Origin: Acidobacteriaceae bacterium
GTDB lineage: Bacteria > Acidobacteriota > Terriglobia > Terriglobales > Acidobacteriaceae
Length of the DNA: 57,515 nucleotides
Direction: 5' to 3'
NCBI GenBank assembly: GCA_025355385.1
Contig: JANXZS010000075.1
Coordinates: 1-57,515 of the forward strand
The notes under the pieces are model-generated. The model was not told where the DNA came from, searched no databases, and saw nothing but the letters and a program-made list of their open reading frames with translations. This document shows positions 52,195 to 57,515 of this stretch, piece after piece (the first letter of the stretch is position 1; every line of letters starts with the position of its first letter). A program made the position numbers and the translations under genes.

Positions 52195-53241
52195 TCACCT
52201 GGCCAAACTCATCTTTTCTGTCAGATCGGATGCAATCTGGTGCCCGTGGAAGCGTCCGTTTTCTATGAAGATCTCATTGGTTCTTTTGCCGGCAACGATT
52301 ACTCCGGCAAGATACACGCCCTGCACATTGCTCTCCAGCGTGCGCCGATCGCATACCGGAAGCCGGTCTTCACCCTCAAGCCGCACTCCCAGGGCAGCAA
52401 GGAAATCAAAGTCGGGATGATATCCCGTCATGGCGAAGACGTAATCATTGGCCACCGTCAGCTCGCCCTTCGGCCCGGCGATGACCGCACTGTCTTCGTT
52501 GACGCGCGCGACATGGGATTGAAAATGGGCCTGAATCTCTCCATTTTTAATTCTGTTTTCTATGTCGGGCAAGATCCAATACTTCACATGCCGGTGCATG
52601 GCGGTGCCACGATGCACCAGCGTAACCCGTGCCCCGTGCCTCCACAGATCAAGCGCGGCGATGGCGGCTGAGTTCTTGCCGCCAATCACCAGCACGTCCA
52701 GATTGAAGTAAGGATGCGGGTCCTGGTAGTAGTGCAGCACCTTCGACAGTTCCTCGCCGGGGATTTTGAGATAATTTGGCAGGTCGTAATACCCGGTGGC
52801 GAGGATGATCTTGCGGGTTAGGAACAGGCGACCGCGCCCGAAGCGGTCCTCGGCCGAGACGCGAAATGCCCCGTCTCCGCCAGCAATATTGAGCACCCGG
52901 TGATACTGGCGAATATCCAGACGGTAATGCTCCGCGACCTTGCGGTAGTACTCCAGTGCCTCGCCGCGGTTGGGCTTCTGGTTGGGGCTGGCAAATGGGA
53001 TGTTGCCGATCTCGAGCAGCTCCGGCGTAGTGAAGAATGTCATGTTCGAGGGATAGTGGAAGAGCGAGTTGCACAGGCAGCCCTTGTCCACCAGCACCAC
53101 GCGCAAACCTAACTGCTGGGCATCAATGGCGCAGGCCAGTCCGGTAGGACCGGCGCCCACCACCAGAACATCAAACTCCTCATGCCCGGAACTCCCAGGC
53201 TCAAACGGAAGCGGGGCGAGGGTGTTGCTGGCTTGACTCAT
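52195..53241 (-). CDS. ypdA: YpdA/Bdr-type FAD-dependent disulfide reductase
   Basis: About 348 residues. It has two nucleotide-binding motifs: VVGAGPTGLACAIDAQQLGL (FAD) and VIGGKNSAAIAALDLWRHG (NADPH). A cysteine-containing segment LVDKGCLCNSLFHYPSNMTFF near residue 60 and TGYHPDFDFL late in the chain match the YpdA family, which reduces bacillithiol disulfide in Bacillus and Staphylococcus. Whether this organism makes bacillithiol cannot be seen here. Start: ATG 53241 with GTG 53259 as an alternative. Confidence 0.85.
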   Translation of the reverse strand: MSQASNTLAPLPFEPGSSGHEEFDVLVVGAGPTGLACAIDAQQLGLRVVLVDKGCLCNSLFHYPSNMTFFTTPELLEIGNIPFASPNQKPNRGEALEYYRKVAEHYRLDIRQYHRVLNIAGGDGAFRVSAEDRFGRGRLFLTRKIILATGYYDLPNYLKIPGEELSKVLHYYQDPHPYFNLDVLVIGGKNSAAIAALDLWRHGARVTLVHRGTAMHRHVKYWILPDIENRIKNGEIQAHFQSHVARVNEDSAVIAGPKGELTVANDYVFAMTGYHPDFDFLAALGVRLEGEDRLPVCDRRTLESNVQGVYLAGVIVAGKRTNEIFIENGRFHGHQIASDLTEKMSLAR

Positions 53242-53347
53242 ATCTTTAGAATACTTCACTCATAGGTCCAGATTCGATGATGTTCCTCTCGTGATGGCAG
53301 TTGATTTTGTTCGGATAGTGGGCGGCAGCTTTCCGTCGCATTCACGG

Positions 53348-53465
53348 CTAGGGCAGAAGCAGGGTTACTGTAAGGTGAGGCGCAAAGCTCTGCAGGCATT
53401 TTCATCAAGAAAATGCCTATATCGCTGGAGCTGGATACATCACACCATCCCTGTTTCTGCTCTAG
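53348..53465. mobile_element. 118-bp terminal-inverted-repeat element, copy 3
   Basis: CTAGGGCAGAAGCAGGG at 53348–53364 and the matching right end at 53449–53465 (two differences from perfect inversion) enclose the same central GGCATTTTC/GAAAATGCC hairpin as copy 1. Length is 118 bases, identical to copy 1. It lies between the YpdA gene and the membrane protein gene. Confidence 0.8.
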
Positions 53466-53660
53466 TTCCCCAAAACCTCTGCCGCTGCCAACGAGGCGTT
53501 TCTGCACTCCTTAGCGATTAGGTAAACCTGAATTTATCGATATCCCGTTTTGCGGGAACCTCGTCTTCGGACAAGACAAGCAGCCTAATCCAGGATCGTT
53601 TCTGAGTAGCCGATCAAATGCCCCGAACTCGGAGGATAGCGCTGATAGGTCGTTTCACCG

Positions 53661-53679
53661 AGTGACTCGGCCTGTTATC
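53661..53679 (+). repeat. 19-bp dispersed repeat, unit 1
   Basis: AGTGACTCGGCCTGTTATC occurs here and at 54800–54818 without mismatch. In both places one reading frame ends in V-T-R-P-V-I a few codons before a stop, which may indicate remnants of the same coding sequence. It flanks the membrane protein gene at 53883. Confidence 0.6.
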
Positions 53680-53882
53680 GACAGTTGAGATCCTCAGTTT
53701 CCGGATAGCCCGTTATCACAGAACGATCCGCTCGTGGCGCGGACAGATTGAAGATCGGGGGGTAAAACTTTCAGTGCGAAATACCCTTGTGAGCCTCCAG
53801 CTTACATGTTATGTTTCGCTCATTCCCGTAAACCGATCTTCGGCAGTCGCGTAGCACCCAGTATCGCAAAGGGAGAAGAGCA

Positions 53883-54653
53883 TTGGCGACAAACGCGGTC
53901 CTCGCGCAGCTACCCGGTCAAGCGTCCCGATACAGACCTGTCAATCGAACCGTGGAACGCGTGTTCTACAGCGCCATGGCGATCCTGATGTGCGTCGTCG
54001 TCTTCATTGGCTTTTCGCCAACTTACTTTCAGGCCGGCATGATGCGAGCGCCGCTGCCCAGTCCTATCCTTCACGTCCACGGGGCAGTCTTCACCCTCTG
54101 GATGCTGTTGTTCGTCGTTCAGGCCGCGTTCATCTCCACTCGCCACGTCCAATGGCATCGTTCCCTTGGCACCATCGCGTTTTGTCTTCCGCCCATCATG
54201 ATTGTTCTCGGCGTGATCGCTGCGATAGACGCGCTTCACCGCGGGGTGCGGATCGGCCCGCTCGACCCCGCTGTCTCGCTTGCAATCCCGCTGATCGGGA
54301 TCGTTGGCTTCACCATCGCGATCTATGCCTCCTGGCGGGCCCGGCGCAGGCCGGACGCGCATAAGCGCCTTATCCTGATCGCCACCATGGGGCTTGTCGC
54401 CGCAGCGTTCGGACGCCTTCCCTGGAGCCGCATTGGACTGCCGCCCGCCGCAGGAGCCGTCACCGGCCTCGGCGCCCTGCTTCTGCTGCTCATCGTCTAC
54501 GAACTCATCACGATCCGCCGCGTCCACCGCTCCACAATGTGGGCCGCGCCCCTTACGTTCGCCTCCGTCGCCCTCGCCGTCCCCATTGGAATGACACCCG
54601 CTTGGCACACCTTCGCCGCATTGCTCAACCGAACCATCGGGATGCAGCTATAG
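53883..54653 (+). CDS. hypothetical integral membrane protein
   Basis: A 256-residue protein with about seven hydrophobic segments (YSAMAILMCVVVFIGFSPTY, HVHGAVFTLWMLLFVVQAAF, and others) and short charged loops; H-x-H in the first loop pair and a histidine in HRSLGTI are the only obvious ligand-like residues. It resembles small haem- or quinone-linked membrane proteins of unknown function, but no family is recognised with confidence. The start is TTG, supported by GGAGAAG at six bases. It lies in a patchy region with repeats on both sides, so transfer is possible. Confidence 0.65.
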   Translation: MATNAVLAQLPGQASRYRPVNRTVERVFYSAMAILMCVVVFIGFSPTYFQAGMMRAPLPSPILHVHGAVFTLWMLLFVVQAAFISTRHVQWHRSLGTIAFCLPPIMIVLGVIAAIDALHRGVRIGPLDPAVSLAIPLIGIVGFTIAIYASWRARRRPDAHKRLILIATMGLVAAAFGRLPWSRIGLPPAAGAVTGLGALLLLLIVYELITIRRVHRSTMWAAPLTFASVALAVPIGMTPAWHTFAALLNRTIGMQL

Positions 54654-54999
54654 CAAGCAACACGGATGCGGTTCGGTATTGATTGACCTTCGAGGCGAAC
54701 AGAGCTTTGCGCACAGAAAACAGCCATGTTGAGGCTGTGCCGGCTCCCGTTGGGTGCATCATCGCCGATGCGCGTTTCGAGGCTCGGCAGTTCTGGAAAA
54801 GTGACTCGGCCTGTTATCACTAAGTGAGGGGAAGTCCACATTTACGAAATGCCGACATGCGTCAAACTGAATCAACGAGCAGTCATATGCTTCGTTAATC
54901 CCGTGCTTTGGCCACAGATACGGCATGAGACTTATATCCGTCGGGTCAGAGGTAGAATTCGAAGAAGTTAGCGGCGACAAAAAAACGTGAGGTCATTCC
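54654..54999. other. intergenic region with short repeats
   Basis: About 346 bases. It holds the second 19-bp repeat (54800–54818) and a 14-base segment (54755–54768) repeated at 55596–55609. The only notable frame encodes MLRLCRLPLGASSPM and ends V-T-R-P-V-I before a stop, which may be a gene remnant. No promoter is callable. Confidence 0.45.
54800..54818 (+). repeat. 19-bp dispersed repeat, unit 2
   Basis: Identical to 53661–53679. The preceding bases differ, so the shared block is short; it flanks the cupin gene on its upstream side. Confidence 0.6.
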
Positions 55000-55440
55000 A
55001 TGGTTACGGACAAGTCAGAAAAGATTCGGATCGGTGGTTTGGCGATTCGATTCCTGGTCGAAAGTCATACATCGGAAGGCTCCGTAGCTATGTTTGAGTT
55101 CGACGTTGCGGCCGGGGCGAAGGTGCCTGCCACTCACAGTCATGACGGGTACGAAGAGACGATCTACGGGCTGGCGGGCGTGCTGACCATGACGGTCGAT
55201 GGGTGCCGCAGCGAGATAGGTCCGGGCGACACGCTTTGCATACCTCGCGGAGCCGCCCACCGCTTCGACAACCTTCACTCGGCCGACGTGAAGGCGCTCG
55301 CGATTATCACCCCTGGCATTCTGGGGCCTGACTACTTCCGTGAAATGGCTGGCATCCTCAAGGCTGCAGCCGGCGGCCCGCCCGATCTCACGGCAATCGC
55401 GGTTGTGATGCGACGCCACGGCCTTACGCCCGTACCCTGA
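55000..55440 (+). CDS. small cupin-domain protein
   Basis: A 146-residue protein with the two cupin motifs: HSHDGYEETIYGLAGVLTM (H, H, E metal ligands) and GDTLCIPRGAAHRFDN (late histidine). Cupins of this size act as isomerases, dioxygenases or sugar-binding proteins; nothing narrows the choice here. The ATG follows TGAGGT at six bases. It is isolated, in a repeat-rich region. Confidence 0.85.
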   Translation: MVTDKSEKIRIGGLAIRFLVESHTSEGSVAMFEFDVAAGAKVPATHSHDGYEETIYGLAGVLTMTVDGCRSEIGPGDTLCIPRGAAHRFDNLHSADVKALAIITPGILGPDYFREMAGILKAAAGGPPDLTAIAVVMRRHGLTPVP

Positions 55441-55942
55441 CACTTTAGCTAGCTTTTTCGCGAAAGGAGTCCTGGTCACGGTTCGTTCGTGCCCCGGTTA
55501 CGGACAATCCCGAAGTAAGCGAGCGGGAAGCGGAACGATTCGGACATGTGATTGCTGATGAGGCCGGAAAACACATCGGCACAACTTTCAATTGTTGCAT
55601 CATCGCCGAGTCACTCAGCGAGAGCTCCCGGGGCCCCGGGGAACATCCGACCATCTGGGTCCCTCCCGGATAACGGGTAATCCGGGAACTATGCCGTGGT
55701 GCCTGCAGTGTCACGTTCTCGGCAAGTTCCGACCTGGCCTGTCTGCATAGCTGGCTGATCCCGAACGAGTCACGCGTATCCGGAGCCTTCTCCAAGTACC
55801 GGCAAGTCCGCTATACGAACCTCGCAGGGGCGGGACAACCTGACTGGCTGCAGAGTCCTGCTCTATACTCAAGTCCGCGCGGGAAGCTGGTTGCTCGCGC
55901 ATCGCTGTTCATCCCGAGGCTAAGCAAACAGGAGCCGTACGC
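55441..55942. other. intergenic region with a coding-like remnant
   Basis: About 500 bases. From 55449 to 55676 the plus strand has an open frame of about 75 codons with coding-like base use (including EVSEREAERFGHVIADEAG and TTFNCCIIAES) but no good start codon and no recognised family; it may be a gene fragment. The TGCATCATCGCCGA block (55596–55609) is shared with 54755–54768. Confidence 0.45.
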
Positions 55943-57394
55943 ATGTCCGAAGTTCGTGATATTTCCCAGGTTCGTAAAGAAAAAGATTCGCTTGGATTTG
56001 TCGAAGTGCCCGCCCGTGCCTACTACGGCGCACAAACCGCACGTGCGGTGGAGAACTATCCCATCTCCGGCATGCGCGCACATCCCGAGCTCATTCGCGC
56101 CCTGGGGATGGTGAAGCGGGCCGCTGCCCTGGCGAACAAAGATCTGGGATTGGTAGACGCGCACCGCGCCGATGCCATTCTCGAGGCCTCGCAAGAGGTG
56201 ATCGATGGCAAGTGGACCCAGGAGTTTGTCGTAGACGTCTTCCAGGCCGGAGCCGGCGTCAGCTTGCACATGAATACCAATGAGGTCATCGCCAACCGTG
56301 CTAATGAGATTCTGGGTGGCGCACTGGGTGAGTATGCCGAGGTACATCCCAACGACCATGTGAACTACGGCCAGTCCACCAACGATGTTTTTCCAACCGC
56401 CATGCGGGTGGGCACGCTGCTGGCGCTGGAGACGCTCTACCCGGTGCTCAATAACCTGGCCGGAACCTTCGCGGCCAAGGCGAAAGAGTTCCACGGCATC
56501 ATGAAGTCCGGGCGCACACACATGCAGGATGCGGTGCCCATGAGGCTGGGACAGGAGTTCGCGGCATACGGGCGCGCGATTGAGAAGGGGAAAAAGTTCC
56601 TCCAGAGCGCGTCGGACTCCCTGCGCGAGCTTGGCCTGGGCGGCAGCGCAGTCGGGACCGGCATCAACACCCATCCCGACTATCGCACCAAGGCCGTCGC
56701 CAACCTGTCGCGGATCTCCGGCGAAAGGCTCACTCCCGCCGAGGATATGCGCTGGGCTATGCAGTCGAACGCATCCATGGGAGAGGTGAGCGCGGCGCTG
56801 CGTGGTATCGCGCTTGAAGTCATTCGCATCGCGAACGACATTCGCCTGCTCTCCTCCGGCCCCAACACCGGCTTTGCCGAGATTTACCTGCCCAGCCTGC
56901 AGCCGGGCTCCTCCATCATGCCGGGAAAGATCAACCCGGTGATGCCCGAACTGGCGGCGATGGTGAGCTTCCAGGTCCTGGGCAACGATGCCGCCGTGGC
57001 CTACGCCATCCAGGCGGGACAACTGGAGCTGAATGTGATGATGCCGACGATGGCCTACAACGTCCTGCAGAGCATCACGATCATGGCCAACACGCTGCGC
57101 CAGTTCGACCAGCGTTGCGTCGCTGGCATCACTGCCAATCCCGAGCGCTGCAACTTCTACGCACAGAGCACGGTGTCGTTGGCTACCGCGCTCAATCCCT
57201 ACATCGGCTACGCCAGGGCCGCCGAGATGGTGAAGGAGTCGGTAGCCACGGGCGACTCAATTATCAAGATCGCCCGCGCCAAAAAATTGCTCAGCGAAGA
57301 GGAGATTGCCGAGATCCTCGACCCAGTCCGCATGACCGAACCGCAGTATCCGCTGGACGCGGCCAAGCAGCGAGACGTCAAAACCAAAGCCTAA
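55943..57394 (+). CDS. aspA: aspartate ammonia-lyase
   Basis: A 483-residue member of the fumarase/aspartase superfamily. It begins with a short extension, then DSLGFVEVPARAYYGAQT and HVNYGQSTNDVFPTA; the signature loop reads GSSIMPGKINPVMPE near residue 322, the M-P-E ending being typical of aspartase rather than fumarase C (GSSIMPGKVNPTQCE). It reversibly converts aspartate to fumarate and ammonia, linking aspartate-family synthesis to the TCA cycle. An AGGAG site precedes the ATG at eight bases. Confidence 0.9.
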   Translation: MSEVRDISQVRKEKDSLGFVEVPARAYYGAQTARAVENYPISGMRAHPELIRALGMVKRAAALANKDLGLVDAHRADAILEASQEVIDGKWTQEFVVDVFQAGAGVSLHMNTNEVIANRANEILGGALGEYAEVHPNDHVNYGQSTNDVFPTAMRVGTLLALETLYPVLNNLAGTFAAKAKEFHGIMKSGRTHMQDAVPMRLGQEFAAYGRAIEKGKKFLQSASDSLRELGLGGSAVGTGINTHPDYRTKAVANLSRISGERLTPAEDMRWAMQSNASMGEVSAALRGIALEVIRIANDIRLLSSGPNTGFAEIYLPSLQPGSSIMPGKINPVMPELAAMVSFQVLGNDAAVAYAIQAGQLELNVMMPTMAYNVLQSITIMANTLRQFDQRCVAGITANPERCNFYAQSTVSLATALNPYIGYARAAEMVKESVATGDSIIKIARAKKLLSEEEIAEILDPVRMTEPQYPLDAAKQRDVKTKA

Positions 57395-57427
57395 GAAGGA
57401 AGCGATCCCATTTCTACAGAAGCAGTG

Positions 57428-57465
57428 AGGCCGTGCCCTGGTGAGCGTTTTACCGGGCACGGCCT
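57428..57465 (+). terminator. hairpin after aspA
   Basis: An 11-bp stem (AGGCCGTGCCC 57428–57438 with GGGCACGGCCT 57455–57465) with a 16-nt loop begins 34 bases after the stop codon. No T tract follows; probable transcript-end or stability element. Confidence 0.6.
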
Positions 57466-57472
57466 GATTGCG

Positions 57473-57515
57473 TTAGAGCGGAAGCAGGGAGAGTGATCGC
57501 AAACATGTTCAAACA
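57473..57515 (+). repeat. possible fourth terminal-inverted-repeat element, cut by the window edge
   Basis: TTAGAGCGGAAGCAGGG matches the 17-bp left end of the 118-bp element family with two differences, but the following bases (AGAGTGATCGC) do not match the internal consensus. It could be the left end of a divergent copy or a chance resemblance. Confidence 0.3.

Larger units (their letters stand above)
53242..53882. other. low-density region with inverted-repeat element and short repeats
   Basis: About 640 bases without a supportable gene. It contains copy 3 of the 118-bp element (53348–53465) and, at 53661–53679, a 19-base segment repeated at 54800–54818. Several short open frames exist, none convincing. 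Confidence 0.5.

Noticed and set aside
53466-55942. Genomic island or prophage
   Set aside because: No integrase, tRNA attachment site or phage gene is present; only short repeats and low gene density, which is insufficient.
1-57515. CRISPR arrays or defence systems
   Set aside because: No regularly spaced direct repeats, cas-like proteins or recognisable restriction, toxin–antitoxin or abortive-infection genes were found.

Overview
The window reads as a chromosomal segment of a GC-rich bacterium, most likely an acidobacterium (class Terriglobia/Acidobacteriia). This rests on protein character and gene order recalled from that group: cinA–plsY–gpsA, a lysine-biosynthesis operon carrying two small unknown proteins, CadC/TolB/TPR regulators, and abundant secreted NHL/YncE-type beta-propellers. 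It is inference, since no rRNA or other phylogenetic marker is present. I found no rRNA, tRNA, CRISPR array, prophage or intact insertion sequence.

Layout. 1–7 kb: end of pgpA, a beta-propeller protein, cinA, a frameshifted secreted-protein gene divergent from a CadC-type regulator, then plsY–gpsA (phospholipid and glycerol-3-phosphate synthesis). 7–14 kb: an APC-family permease, an unknown membrane protein, an HD-GYP phosphodiesterase, ftsY, and ribD and ribE. 14–21 kb: a low-density stretch with a 118-bp inverted-repeat element and small decayed ORFs, thrC, then HAD phosphatase–lytic transglycosylase–flippase-like protein–secreted DUF4412-like protein, and a cytochrome c. 21–24.5 kb: nrdR, NAD-type isocitrate dehydrogenase and a cupredoxin-like lipoprotein. 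24.5–31 kb: the lysine operon asd–lysC–dapB–two paralogous unknown proteins–dapA–dapD. 31–39 kb: RNase J, threonine dehydratase, an SH3-like secreted protein, uppP and ftsK. 39–47.5 kb: DUF2339 membrane protein, YncE-like propeller, a REC–HPt protein plus NarL-type regulator, several oxidoreductases and two small conserved-looking proteins. 47.5–53.3 kb: a large secreted trypsin-like lipoprotein, then a YpdA-like reductase followed by a sensor histidine kinase. 53.3–56 kb: a patchy low-density region with short repeats around a membrane protein and a cupin. 56–57.5 kb: aspartate ammonia-lyase.

How genes work together. Aspartate-family metabolism is unusually dense: aspA makes or removes aspartate, lysC and asd make aspartate semialdehyde, dapA/B/D lead to diaminopimelate and lysine, thrC makes threonine and the dehydratase consumes it. 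Diaminopimelate and undecaprenyl phosphate (uppP) both feed the cell wall, which the lytic transglycosylase trims.

Most unusual items: a family of 118-bp elements with 17-bp terminal inverted repeats (three copies plus a possible fourth at the window edge), a second family of REP-like palindromes, the tandem unknown protein pair inside the lysine operon, a single-base frameshift that can be placed at a C run, and a candidate divergent operator beside the CadC-type regulator. I did not find a clearly new multi-gene defence or metabolic system.
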